Shown here: positions 20,789 to 30,365 of the stretch, one piece after another
Position numbering within the stretch: the first letter of the stretch is position 1
Layout: each line of letters opens with the position of its first letter
Assembly: GCA_009829735.1 (NCBI GenBank)
Contig: CM020620.1
Location: 3,526,299 to 3,590,298 of the forward strand
From: Pyropia yezoensis
Taxonomy: Eukaryota; Rhodophyta; Bangiophyceae; Bangiales; Bangiaceae
Reading direction: 5' to 3'
DNA: 64,000 nucleotides
Position numbers and translations under genes: made by a program
The notes under the pieces: model-generated
Told to the model about the DNA's origin: nothing
Database searches by the model: none
The model's input: only the letters and a program-made list of their open reading frames with translations

Positions 20789-23700
20789 TTATGCCGTATC
20801 ATTCGGGATGGCTGCCGCTCGTGACAGCTTAGTGAATCGGTCTGACATGACTAAGATGTACCTGTTCCCTTGTTCCGTTACCGGAAGTGGCCCGAGTATG
20901 TCAATAGCGACCTGCTCGTTGGGCCCGTCCGGTGGGAACAGTTTCATGGCAGACGCCTGACTATGTAGACTCATGCGGTTACGTGCACAGGGGTGGCATC
21001 CCCTTACGTGGTCGACCACGTCGACGGCCATTGCTGGCCAGTAGAAGAACCTTCGCATTGCTGCGAACATACGTGAACCCCCCGGGTGTCCGGCTGTAGG
21101 GTTCTCGTGTTCTCGTTCCATGACGGCTTGCCGCAAGGACACGGGAACCACGACTTGATGTCGTCCATCGGCGGGTGCCCGCCGGTATATGAGTCCGTCT
21201 TCATTCTCGGAGAAGATGCCGGCCGTACCGGCCAGGAGGTTAGCGCGATGGCGTCTACAGTCGTCGTCAGTGGCTTGTGCCTCGCGGAAGTCCGCGAGAG
21301 TCAGTGGGCATGCTCGGTGCGCCATGGTATGGTCAACCATACCTTGGGTGGCGTTACCCACCATGCAGACCGGTACCACCGGGATTTCCTCGTCCACCGG
21401 GCGGGTATCCCCGCTCGGGGTGTCGAGTCGAGACAGCGCGTCTCCGAGGTGGTGGGTTGACCCAGCCTTATACACGGTGCGGTAGTCGTGCTCGGCCATC
21501 TTCAGCCTCCATCGGGCTAGCCTCCCATGGCTATCGGAATCCTTGTCACCAAGGTTGAGGAGCCATCGTAGGGGTTCGTGGTCGGACCTCACGATGAACC
21601 TAGAGCTCTCCAGGTATGGGCGGAGCAGTTGCACTGCCCATATAACCCCGAGGCACTCACGCTCGGTGGCACTATAGTTACGCTCAGCCGAGTTGAGTGT
21701 CCGGCTGAAGTACCCTTCCGGACTTAGGTCCGGGATAACGTTATCGGAACCGATCAACGTCTCTCCCTGTAACAGGGTGCATCCCACTTGTGTATCGCAT
21801 GCATCGACATCGATGACGAAGGTACCCCGTCTGTGCGGTAACGCAAGGACGGGTGGGGATAGTAGGGCTCGCTTCAGCGACTCGAATGCCTCCTCTTCGC
21901 TAGGCGAAGGGGGTTGGAGTACCTTGGGCAAGGTACTGCTCGTAAGAACCGTTAACGGTTTAGCAATCCGAGCGAAGTCCTTGACGAACCGTCGGTATAC
22001 GTTGCACATTCCCAGGAAGCTCTTGAGCTGCGTCTGGGTGTTAGGGAACCGGGCATCCCGGAGTGCCCGGGTATTGGCTTCGAGTACCCCTAGTTTACCA
22101 GGGGTTATCTGGTGGCCCAGATACTCGACCGTCTGTTGGAAGAAGGCGCACTTCTTCAGGCGCAGGGTTACCCCGGCGTTCCGCAAGAGGGTGAGTACCT
22201 CGTCAACATGTTGCACATGGTCATCCATGTTACGCGAGAAGACGATGACGTCATCGAGGTACACTAGGCAGTTACGCCACTTCACCCCCGACAGTATAAT
22301 GTCGATAGCCCGCTGGAATGTAGCGGGGGCGTTGGACAATCCGAAGGGCATCCTTAGGAACTCGTACACTCCACTGTGACAGACGAACGCCGTCTTGGGG
22401 ATATCCTCGTCCGCCACTGGGATCTGCCAGTATCCGGCATTGCAGTCGATGGTGGTAAACACCGTAGCTTCCCCCAGGGAGTCGATGCATTCATCCATCC
22501 TTGGTAAAGGGTATGAGTCTTTCTTGGAAACCAAGTTGAGGCGTCGATAATCGATGCAGAACCAAGGGGTTTGATCCTTCTTCGGTATGATAACGACTGG
22601 GGCACCCCACTCCGACATCGAAGGTCGTATCACCTTCGCTTCGCTCATCCTCTTCACTTCTCCATCAACGATCTCTCGTTGCATAGGTCCCGCTCGGTGC
22701 GGTTGTGACCGGGCGGGTCGTGCGCCTGGTACCAGGTCTATACGATGTTGTGTTGCCCCAATGGTACCCAAGGCCCCGCCTGTCCTCATGACGTCATGCT
22801 TTCTTAGCATCCGTCGTACCCCTTCGGCTACCGAAGGCGGAAGGTGGTCGAGGTCAGCCTCGGCCAGGGCCTTCAGTGCTTCTTGGTCCTTTGCCGGCAT
22901 GTCCGCCGAAGGCGCCGATGGGTTAGGCTTCCCGTCATCGGGTTGCTGTCGCTCGGTGGTCTCGGCGACCGCCAGCACCTCAAGTGGTTCCACTTGACCT
23001 TCCTTGTCACGGGTAAGGATATCTCCTTCGTAGAGCTCGGCAATCCCGAGGATAGTTCCCTTCGGGAGGGTGACTGCCTTACGGCGATAGTTCGCCATCA
23101 CTAGGAGGGACGACCCTCCTGCTGGGAGGTCTATGAGACCGTTGGCCATGGTCAACCCATGGCGCTTGTACGTCCGCAGGTTGGACCGGACTCTGCAGAT
23201 GCCTGCAAGGTCGCAATTAACAGGGAGGACTGTCTCCGACAACGGCTCAAAGCGAGTTCGCTTGGCCAACCGAAGTGTCTTCGGCTCGACGCTTGCGTAC
23301 ACCTCAGCCACGTTAACGTGGCTCCCTTGTAGCGTCAGGTCCCTGACGATAGCCGTATGTCCTCGCTTCGTCCCGTCGGCTTCTTGAAGCTCGACGGTCC
23401 TCCGGCCTGGCTGGATTGCATCCACGTGAACGTTGATGAAGGTGCACCCTAATATGCAGGGCACCGATAGGGTCCTACACACCCGGAAGTCGAGTTCCGT
23501 GGTGAGTTCCCCGATGGTAACCCGCAGCGACATCGCTGCGGTCGTACGAATGAGACGACCATTCGCATCCTTGATCGTGGGTCCCCGAGCAACTCGGACT
23601 CGCGGGAGCCACTTGTCCGGGAGGGTATCCTTCCGGATAAGGTTGGGTCCAGCCCCTGTATCCAGTACAGGGTAGTACGATCGTGTCGACTGGGGGTCAA

Positions 23701-23998
23701 CCCCCAGTGTGGCTGATACCTTGAAGTTCTCCAAGGTAAACGGCACATGTCCTACACCGATATCCGGTGTTCCTCGGGCATCCTGGACAGAGCCCGTGGC
23801 TGGTTCAACGTGACGGGGCATCCCGTCCTCGCCTCCCGTTATCGGGGGATTCTCATCATTCCCCTGACTCCGTGTCGTCGGGGCCGGATGGTGTACCCGG
23901 GGATTGATGTGGCGCCGGCTCAAACGCGCTCGCCGTGGGGCTTTCCCCGCGGTACTCCGGGGTGGCTTGCTTGGGTTACCCCAGCGCCCCCCGGTCAT
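20789..23998 (-). CDS. E2 protease, reverse transcriptase, RNase H and start of integrase
   Basis: This 1069-codon frame starts at an ATG eight bases after the gag stop and is in the -1 frame relative to gag. It has a protease motif (VLDTGAGPN, D near residue 113), then reverse transcriptase with APVVIIPKKD, FCIDYRRLN, MPFGLSNAPATFQ and CLVYLDDVIVFS. RNase H follows (FVIDVDACDTQVGCTLLQ, ERNYSATERECLGV). The integrase zinc-binding region has EHENPTAGH and CHPCARN, and the first core Asp lies in AIDILGPL. A TAA at 20789-20791 then interrupts the integrase core. Pol is probably made by frameshifting at 24013-24019, though re-initiation at this ATG is also possible. Confidence 0.94.
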   Translation of the reverse strand: MTGGRWGNPSKPPRSTAGKAPRRARLSRRHINPRVHHPAPTTRSQGNDENPPITGGEDGMPRHVEPATGSVQDARGTPDIGVGHVPFTLENFKVSATLGVDPQSTRSYYPVLDTGAGPNLIRKDTLPDKWLPRVRVARGPTIKDANGRLIRTTAAMSLRVTIGELTTELDFRVCRTLSVPCILGCTFINVHVDAIQPGRRTVELQEADGTKRGHTAIVRDLTLQGSHVNVAEVYASVEPKTLRLAKRTRFEPLSETVLPVNCDLAGICRVRSNLRTYKRHGLTMANGLIDLPAGGSSLLVMANYRRKAVTLPKGTILGIAELYEGDILTRDKEGQVEPLEVLAVAETTERQQPDDGKPNPSAPSADMPAKDQEALKALAEADLDHLPPSVAEGVRRMLRKHDVMRTGGALGTIGATQHRIDLVPGARPARSQPHRAGPMQREIVDGEVKRMSEAKVIRPSMSEWGAPVVIIPKKDQTPWFCIDYRRLNLVSKKDSYPLPRMDECIDSLGEATVFTTIDCNAGYWQIPVADEDIPKTAFVCHSGVYEFLRMPFGLSNAPATFQRAIDIILSGVKWRNCLVYLDDVIVFSRNMDDHVQHVDEVLTLLRNAGVTLRLKKCAFFQQTVEYLGHQITPGKLGVLEANTRALRDARFPNTQTQLKSFLGMCNVYRRFVKDFARIAKPLTVLTSSTLPKVLQPPSPSEEEAFESLKRALLSPPVLALPHRRGTFVIDVDACDTQVGCTLLQGETLIGSDNVIPDLSPEGYFSRTLNSAERNYSATERECLGVIWAVQLLRPYLESSRFIVRSDHEPLRWLLNLGDKDSDSHGRLARWRLKMAEHDYRTVYKAGSTHHLGDALSRLDTPSGDTRPVDEEIPVVPVCMVGNATQGMVDHTMAHRACPLTLADFREAQATDDDCRRHRANLLAGTAGIFSENEDGLIYRRAPADGRHQVVVPVSLRQAVMEREHENPTAGHPGGSRMFAAMRRFFYWPAMAVDVVDHVRGCHPCARNRMSLHSQASAMKLFPPDGPNEQVAIDILGPLPVTEQGNRYILVMSDRFTKLSRAAAIPNDTA

Positions 23999-24006
23999 CC
24001 TTCCTC

Positions 24007-26190
24007 TTACTCGTTTCCCGCCCTTGGTCGGGTGCTGTCCGCCGGGACATCCGGCTGAGGAGGTGCCTCCTCGACGGCCAGTACTCCACCTGGAGCTGGC
24101 TGCCTACCCGGTGCGGGTCCGGGTGCTCTGGCGGGATACCCCCCGGTGGATGCCTTGCGTTGCGCCGCTGCCCGCCGAGACTCCTCGGGGATGAGTGGGC
24201 AGGAAGACACCCAGTGCTGGGGATCCCCACACAACATACATCCGGACGTGCCGGTCCCCCCTTGAGTTCGCATCGGTGTAGCCCCGTAGCTGCGGTTGCC
24301 TCCCTCGGGCGCCCGAGTGCCTGCTCCCTGGTAGGCCTTGGGTCCTTGGGTCAACCGGAACATGGACTCCCCCAACCGGTTGGGTCGGCCCGCAATCTGC
24401 GGAGGTGCCTCCGTGCGCACCGCCCATGTTGGCAAGGGTTGGTGAGGGTTACCCGTCACTGGGGAGTACCCCGTAGTCCGTACGTACGGGACGCGACGTC
24501 CCGTGCCCTCGCTGACCTGGAACTGGGTCCCCGCCGGAGCGATGTATGCTACCGTACCTTGCTCATCAATCACCGGCGTAGCCGGTAACAGCAGGTGGCC
24601 CTGCTGGTCAACCAGTGGTTCCTCCTCGCCCGTGGGGGCGTACTCGGTAGCCACCAGTACCGGTGCGGCCTTCCGTTCCATCTTGTCTTGCCTCGGTACC
24701 GGGGTAAGATTGAGCTTGCTCCCCTCACCCTTGGGCTTTGAGGCAAGAGCACACTCCGGGTGAAGCACCCGGTAGGCGTCCCCCAGGGACTTGCACATAT
24801 GCATCAGTCGACTGAAGTTCGTCCGTGCCGTGTTGGCGCCCCGTGCGGATATCCGCACGTAGTTGGGTACTCCTGCGAACAGGATGGCCCGTAGCTCCCC
24901 TTCTCCGAGGAGCTTCCCCAGCTCGTAGTCGAGCTCTTGAATCCGTCGTCCGAACATCTCCTCATCCTCCCAGCTCTGGGCGGTGGCAGTGCGCAGGGCC
25001 CGGTAGTGGTCCTCGCACTTGTCCTCACTGAGGTAACTGCTCAGCAGCTCCTTGAGAATCCCACGGTAATCCATGGGGGTGGCCGCAACCCTCATTCCCG
25101 GCATCGGGGATGCCTGGCGAAGGATGCCTCGCACCCGTTCATCAACAAAGAACGGGAGGATCTCCAGGGCCAGCCCCTCGTTAACGAGGGCCTTGTCCGC
25201 GGCTGCCTTGAAGCTAGTCAAGAAGCCGATGACTGCCAACGGGCGTCCGTTCGGCCCCCCGAACATAGGGACTCCCTTCATAATGGTCTGCATAGAGCGG
25301 ATCGCCCGATGCGACGTATTATGCATCGATTCCGATACGGTGGTAGAGCGGTCCTCCAAACGATAACGTTCCGGAGTAAGAACCGACCGGAAGACCTCGT
25401 TGACGATCTCCGTGTCAGCGTCCTGGATATCCAGTCGCTTAGCCAGTTGATGAGCAAACTCATCGGACTCTATCCGCTTCAGTAGGCTCGCAGTTACCTG
25501 CGCGGTCATAGCTTCCACCACTGAAGATGGTACTTCCGGCGTCGGCACCTCGGGAACCCGAGTTGCCTGGCCTCCTTCGTCGTGGAAATACTGTGAGAGG
25601 GTCCCCCCTCCCCCAATAACCGACTCTCCACCGGCGTAAGTATCCGCCGGGTCGTGTCCGCGGAGTCCGCTTCGGGTGCTCCGAGCGTATCGCTCCGTGT
25701 GACTCCGTTCCAACTCTGCCGACGAGTCGGATCCATACCCCATTGTGTCCGGGGGCTGTCCGGGAGTTGCTGCGCCGGGGTCGACCCCGGTGGACTCCAA
25801 AAGTAGTCCGGCCGGTTCGAACCGTACCGGTGTGGGAGGAACACGACGGGGTCCCGTCGTGTGGCGTGTTGACATCAACACTGCCATTGCGTCCTCCGTC
25901 CGCTCTTGACGAGCGTCGAGTCCGGAAAACCGGGCCTCGATGCGGGCCTATGATGCCATCAGGGAATCCCCTGGTGTAAGAGGCGGCGGAGTGCGGTCGG
26001 TCGATGACAGTTGAGGCGGGCCCCCGCCTCCTGCCGTCCGAGCCGTGCCAAACGTCGATCCGGCACCGGAAAGCATTGGCGTCTCAATGTTGTCGATCGG
26101 GTTCCCGATCCCGGTTCCCGTAGTCATCTCCGGAGTCGGCGTCGACGCCGATCCGTCATCTTGAACGTTCCCCGTCTCTTGGGTAGACAT
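24007..26190 (-). CDS. E2 Gag with CCHC zinc knuckle, one internal TAG
   Basis: The ATG at 26190 (MSTQETGNVQDD) opens a frame that meets a TAG at 25948-25950 and continues without a further stop to the TAA at 24007-24009. Sequence just after the TAG (ARIEARFSGLDARQERTEDA) is helical and looks like the natural continuation, so I read this as one gag of about 728 codons. An alternative start after the TAG would give about 620. The capsid-type region lies in the middle, and a CCHC knuckle, CMLCGDPQHWVSSC, is about 77 residues from the end. Gag makes the particle shell and binds RNA. Confidence 0.85.
24013..24019 (-). promoter_or_regulatory. Putative -1 ribosomal frameshift site of E2 (GGGAAAC)
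   Basis: In the gag frame the minus strand reads GCG GGA AAC GAG TAA. G GGA AAC is a canonical slippery heptamer, and pol is open in the -1 frame from it. A possible stem (CCGGGG pairing with CCCCGG) lies downstream, but its spacer of about 18 bases is longer than usual. Confidence 0.65.
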
Positions 26191-26393
26191 AGTCACAATC
26201 AGTCAACCGACGTAACAATCACCACGAATAAGAGAGCGAGGGGGTAGATTGGGGAGAGTAACAGTAGATCACAGTCAAAGATAAAAACTCAACACAATCG
26301 ATCAGGTCGCAACACCACGAGTACAAGAAAAGGACCGGATCCCTATCCGTGTGCCAGGGCCGAAGACGGCGTCACCACACGGGTGACGGAAAC

Positions 26394-26411
26394 CCGTCCC
26401 CTGCTGCTCCA
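26394..26411 (-). other. E2 primer-binding site
   Basis: The minus strand reads TGGAGCAGCAGGGGAC a few bases inside the 5' LTR. The first 15 bases are the same as in E1. Confidence 0.65.
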
Positions 26412-26415
26412 CCAA

Positions 26416-26778
26416 TGTAGCACAATAGGAATCCGTCGCACGTCCACTCTCAGGGAACACTCACCAAGGGGGATCGACACCAACGTCACCGGGAGGCCAA
26501 GGTTGCTGTCCTTGGAGCGCAAGCCACGGGACCAAGATGGGAGCCCAAATGGGTGGGGTTTGTTGTTCTGCCTTGGCCGGCGGTGGATTCACCGCCGGCC
26601 CCCTCGTTATAAACCCTCGGAGACACTACTAACTACCCTCCACCCCAAGATGCAAGTCCCTCTGGTCATACGTAACTTGTAGATACCGTGACCAGTACGG
26701 ACTCCCAAATTGAAAGCCAAGGATTAGAAGTAGCCCCCCTAACATTAGGGTCACAATACGGCCAACCATATTGCTACA
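26416..26778 (-). repeat. E2 5' LTR
   Basis: It is the partner of 16322-16684 with a single observed mismatch. It carries the same 11-bp-arm hairpin (26575-26600) and TATAAA on the plus strand (26608-26613). Confidence 0.95.
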
Positions 26779-26783
26779 ATAGC
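26779..26783. repeat. Target-site duplication of E2, right copy (ATAGC)
   Basis: It is identical to 16317-16321. Confidence 0.92.
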
Positions 26784-27771
26784 TCCAGATATGGTCTATA
26801 GTATGGACCACGTGGCACACTCGATCGCAGTATTAAGCATTGTATTAGCACGATTGTTGTCGAGTCGGCCCAAACCCAGTCGATTTCTATCACATTCGAC
26901 GACGACCGCATCTAATTTAGTGAACGATCGATGGACGATCGACGTATTTTAAGGCTCTCCGGGTGTGTTTGTCTCAGCCGCTGGCTTCAATCGGGGGCGA
27001 TGTGCGCCGGTGTGGTGACGTTGGGGAAGTTCGTTCTGACGTTGTTGGACGACACCCAGTTCTTTGGTTCGGAGGTTGCGTCTCTCAAATGGCACGGTAG
27101 CCTCCGTTCGCGTCAAGTCCTTCGACCTTCGCGTGGCCTTCCACAGTGAGATCCCCCTGCTCCCCGCGCTCTTGTTCTCCAGCCATTCACCGCCGTACAC
27201 GTTGACGTCTGAATTGGGTTTAGTCTGGCATTTTGAAGAACGGATCGGACGTCGGAGGACGTGCTCTCAGTCCGGTAGCAAACTGAAAAGATGAATAACA
27301 GAAGTGGCAATCGGTCCTTTTTCACAAAGTCGATCGCAAGAGGAGTCCCGATGAGGAGGGGGCTTCTACTTCAGTAGATTGGTCATGCTGATAGAGATTG
27401 GATTGATTGTGGCGCGAGTGGTTTGATTGGGCGAGAGTGGTTTGATTGGGGCTGCGTTTTGGATCATGTCATGTCATGCCGTCAACCAGTCCTCGCACCT
27501 CGCGCGAGCAGTAGCACACCGAAAGCGTGGGGCCCCAAAAATACCCCGACCACGCCCCAAGCCCGCGCAGGCGGCGGTCACTTCTGGAACCCCGCGGTGG
27601 CCCCCCGCGCTGGGTGGCGGTTACTGTACCCCGGGTCACCGTGCCACCACGCCTCTCACCAGCGCGACACCCTCCCCCGGCCCCCCCCTCTCTCTCTGCC
27701 CCCCCACCCCGCGCCTCTCCCACTCCTCGCCCCCTGGCCCTGCCCGACGCGCAGGCGCCGTGTCTCTGTGC
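26784..27771. other. Spacer between E2 and the EEP nuclease gene
   Basis: This region is clearly less GC-rich than the genes to its right up to about 27440, then turns C-rich. Short ORFs occur on both strands (for example 26931-27149 plus), but none has a recognisable motif and I do not call them. The last few hundred bases are probably the promoter and leader of the gene at 27772. Confidence 0.45.
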
Positions 27772-29544
27772 ATGGCGGCCGCCTTTGCCGCAGCCCCGGT
27801 GCGCCCGTGGGGGATGGTCGGTCGACGTGTCGTCCCCGGCGGCGGCAGTGGTGGCGGCGGCGCCGCGGCGGCGGCGACCGGGGCATCGTCGGCGGGGGCA
27901 CCCCCCATAATGGGCACCGCGGCCGTGCCGGCGGGGCCGGCGGGGGCAGCGGCGGCAACAACGGCGGGCCCAGCGGCGGCAGCGGCGACGGCGGCAGCGG
28001 CAGCGGCAGCGGCGGGGGCGTCGGCGTCCGCGTCGGCGGCGGCGGCAGCATCGACCACTGCACCGTCGGGTGGCTCTGCCGCAGTCGCTCCCGCGTCGGC
28101 GGCGCCGGCCGCAGGGGCTACCGCCGCCATGGCTCGCGGCCCGCCGCGGCCGCCCTGCCCAGCCGCCCGACGGTGGAGCAGGTCGCGCACGCAGTCGGAT
28201 GTGGGGCGTCGCCGCGCCGCCGGTGGGGCCGGCAGCGCCCCCCCGGCGCCGCCCCCCCCCATCCGCGTCATGTCGTACAACATCTTGGCCCAGTCGTACG
28301 TGTCCCCCCGGTACTTCCCCAGTTCTACCCCCACTGCCCTGCGGGTGCGCCCCCGCACGGCGCGCCTGCTTGCCGAGCTGTCCTCAGCTTACGGGCGGCT
28401 GGATGTCGTGGCCCTTCAGGAGGCCGACCGCTGGGCTGAGGTGTTTGGGCCCGCCCTGGCGGGCGCGGGCCTCGGCCTGGCGTACAAGCCCCGCACGGAG
28501 GGGCGGAAGCCCAAGAGCGATGGCTGCGGGCTGGCCTACAACCCCGCCCGTTTCACGCCCATTGACGCGCGGGCGGTCGAGTTTAACGACCTCGACCCCA
28601 TGTTCCCGGGAGTGACGGAGCGGGCGGTGGCCGCGGCGGCCGCGTCGGGCGAGCCGGGGGCGGTCGAGGTCGCGGCGATGCACCTAATTCGGGACAATGT
28701 GGGACTGGCGGTGGTGCTCGAGGAAGTGGACCCGGAGGGTGTGCCGGGCAAGAACGAGGTGGGGGAGGGAGGCGGCGGCGGTGGCGCCGTTGCCCCTGTC
28801 ATGGTAACCTCCGCCACCGCGGATACTGCCTTTTCTCCGGGGGGTGCGGCTCGTGCTGCGGCTTCCGCTGCCAACCCCCGCCGCAAAGTCATCGTCGCGT
28901 GCGCGCACCTCTACTTCAACCCCGTGCATCCGGAAGTCAAACTGCTCCAAGCGTGGCTGCTGAGCGCCCGCCTCGCCGCCCTGCGGTCTCTCCACGGTGG
29001 TGCTGCGACGCCCGTTGTCCTCTGTGGGGACCTCAACAGTCTGCCCCAGTCAGCGGGCATGGCACTGCTGACAGGGGGGGCTGTGCCGTTGGGGCACCCA
29101 GAGGTTGTGGCCGCCCGCTTGACGCCCGCGGAGGTGGCCATCCTTGAAGCTGCACCGCTGATGCGCTTTGAGAGTGCTTACCCGATGGGGAGCGGGGTGC
29201 CTGGCGGCCAAGGGGGAAGTCCTCCTCTGACCACCCTCACGGACCACTTTTCGGGAATGCTCGACTATATCCTGACGTCGGTGGACGACGACTTGGCGGC
29301 GACGGCGGCGCCCACCACCGCCGCTTTGGAGGATGCAAGTCCGGCGGCCGTCTGCGATGCCGATACCGCTCCCGCTGCTGCCGCCGCCACCGTCGCCACT
29401 CGTCACTCGGCGCTGGTGGTGGAACGCACCCTGGAGCTCCCCACCGCCGAGGCGCTGGCCGCCGCGGGCGTGACGGGCCTGCCCAACGAGCAATTCGCGA
29501 GCGACCACCTGGCTCTGGTTGCGGACCTACGGTGGCGTGAGTGA
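27772..29544 (+). CDS. CCR4/nocturnin/angel-type EEP-family nuclease
   Basis: The ATG at 27772 is the first in a frame open from farther upstream. The first 160 residues are Ala/Gly-rich and may include an organelle-targeting sequence. The catalytic domain starts with IRVMSYNILAQSYV, followed by LDVVALQEAD, the metal-binding Glu motif. SDGCGLAYNPARF comes next, then ACAHLYFNP, VVLCGDLNSLPQS with the D-x-N pair, LDYILTS and finally FASDHLALVADL. These are the standard motifs of the endonuclease/exonuclease/phosphatase fold in CCR4-like deadenylases. Members shorten mRNA poly(A) tails or, in nocturnin, remove a phosphate from NADP(H). I cannot tell which applies. Low-complexity inserts separate the motifs. 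It ends with TGA. Confidence 0.9.
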   Translation: MAAAFAAAPVRPWGMVGRRVVPGGGSGGGGAAAAATGASSAGAPPIMGTAAVPAGPAGAAAATTAGPAAAAATAAAAAAAAGASASASAAAAASTTAPSGGSAAVAPASAAPAAGATAAMARGPPRPPCPAARRWSRSRTQSDVGRRRAAGGAGSAPPAPPPPIRVMSYNILAQSYVSPRYFPSSTPTALRVRPRTARLLAELSSAYGRLDVVALQEADRWAEVFGPALAGAGLGLAYKPRTEGRKPKSDGCGLAYNPARFTPIDARAVEFNDLDPMFPGVTERAVAAAAASGEPGAVEVAAMHLIRDNVGLAVVLEEVDPEGVPGKNEVGEGGGGGGAVAPVMVTSATADTAFSPGGAARAAASAANPRRKVIVACAHLYFNPVHPEVKLLQAWLLSARLAALRSLHGGAATPVVLCGDLNSLPQSAGMALLTGGAVPLGHPEVVAARLTPAEVAILEAAPLMRFESAYPMGSGVPGGQGGSPPLTTLTDHFSGMLDYILTSVDDDLAATAAPTTAALEDASPAAVCDADTAPAAAAATVATRHSALVVERTLELPTAEALAAAGVTGLPNEQFASDHLALVADLRWRE

Positions 29545-30365
29545 GGCCTGCCGGGTTGCGGGGGCCGGGGGACCGATTGGGATGGCGGTCCTGGGTGGGT
29601 ATGGGGGGACAGCGTGGCTGGATCACGTGGCCCCGGGGGGGGTGGGGGGCGTGGGGGTGACTGCGGAGGAGGGGAGGAGCAAGTGCGGACGGGCGCGGGC
29701 AAGAGCGCGGGGAGGGTGGGCATCGACGGCTAGGGCTGGGCCCACGCGGTACGGGTAGCGCGCCCCGGCGCTGTCGGCGAGCACCGCGAGTGAGGGTTGA
29801 GGACCGGCGGCTGGCGCGACCGAGCCTGGCTGGATGCCTGGGGCGTAGGAGCCGCGCCAGGGGGGAGGGATGGAAGGCGACAGAACTGGGGAGGGCGGCA
29901 TGCGCGGCGGCGGTGGCGCCCCGCTGCTGCGGTAAGCACCGCGGGTGAGGGTGGGGCACCCGCTGCTGCCGAGTGACCAAGCCTGGCCGGCGGTGTGCCG
30001 GGTGAGGGCGGAAGGTGACAGTGTTTGGGGAAGCGCGGGGGGGGGGGGGTTGCGCCCCGTGTAGCTGCGGGCCACCAGCGGGGGTTGGGGGAGGGGCCAC
30101 ACGCGATGGGAGGTGGTGTTCCCCGCCGGTGTGGGCATCCGACGTGGGCGGGTGCGGCGAGTGGCTGGAGCTGCCACGTCTTCCCCGAGTCTAAACGGCC
30201 TGATGGCAAACCAGCTCGGCGACACGCCTTCCGGGCGGGGTGGCGCGGCCAGCCGTGGCGGGCGCCCGCCTCCCCGGGGCGCGCAGGCCACAGCAAAGTA
30301 CCGCTTGTCGCACGCCCCCGCATTGCCCTCCTTCCCCCGTCGCCCCCTTCCCCTCGACGCACCCC
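29545..30365. other. Spacer between convergent genes
   Basis: This GC-rich spacer lies between the 3' ends of the EEP nuclease and the helicase. It contains loosely repeated GTGAGGGT...GGC segments around 29790-30000 but no gene I can support. Confidence 0.45.

Larger units (their letters stand above)
16322..26778 (-). mobile_element. E2: recent Ty3/gypsy LTR retrotransposon with an antisense ORF
   Basis: E2 has 363-bp LTRs at both ends, a perfect 5-bp target duplication, a primer-binding site, a polypurine tract, gag and pol, all on the minus strand. An antisense ORF lies between the 3' LTR and the pol 3' end. I find only one base difference between the LTRs (16332 against 26426), so insertion was recent. 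Despite that, gag has one in-frame TAG, the integrase one TAA, the chromodomain-like tail a TAG, and the antisense ORF two frame changes. The arrangement is the same as in E1, but the sequences are clearly different families. Confidence 0.95.

Noticed and set aside
4305-25950. A variant genetic code with TAG as a sense codon
   Set aside because: Only the mobile elements show it, the sample is tiny, and mutation of CAG or TGG explains it. It is kept as a question, not a call.
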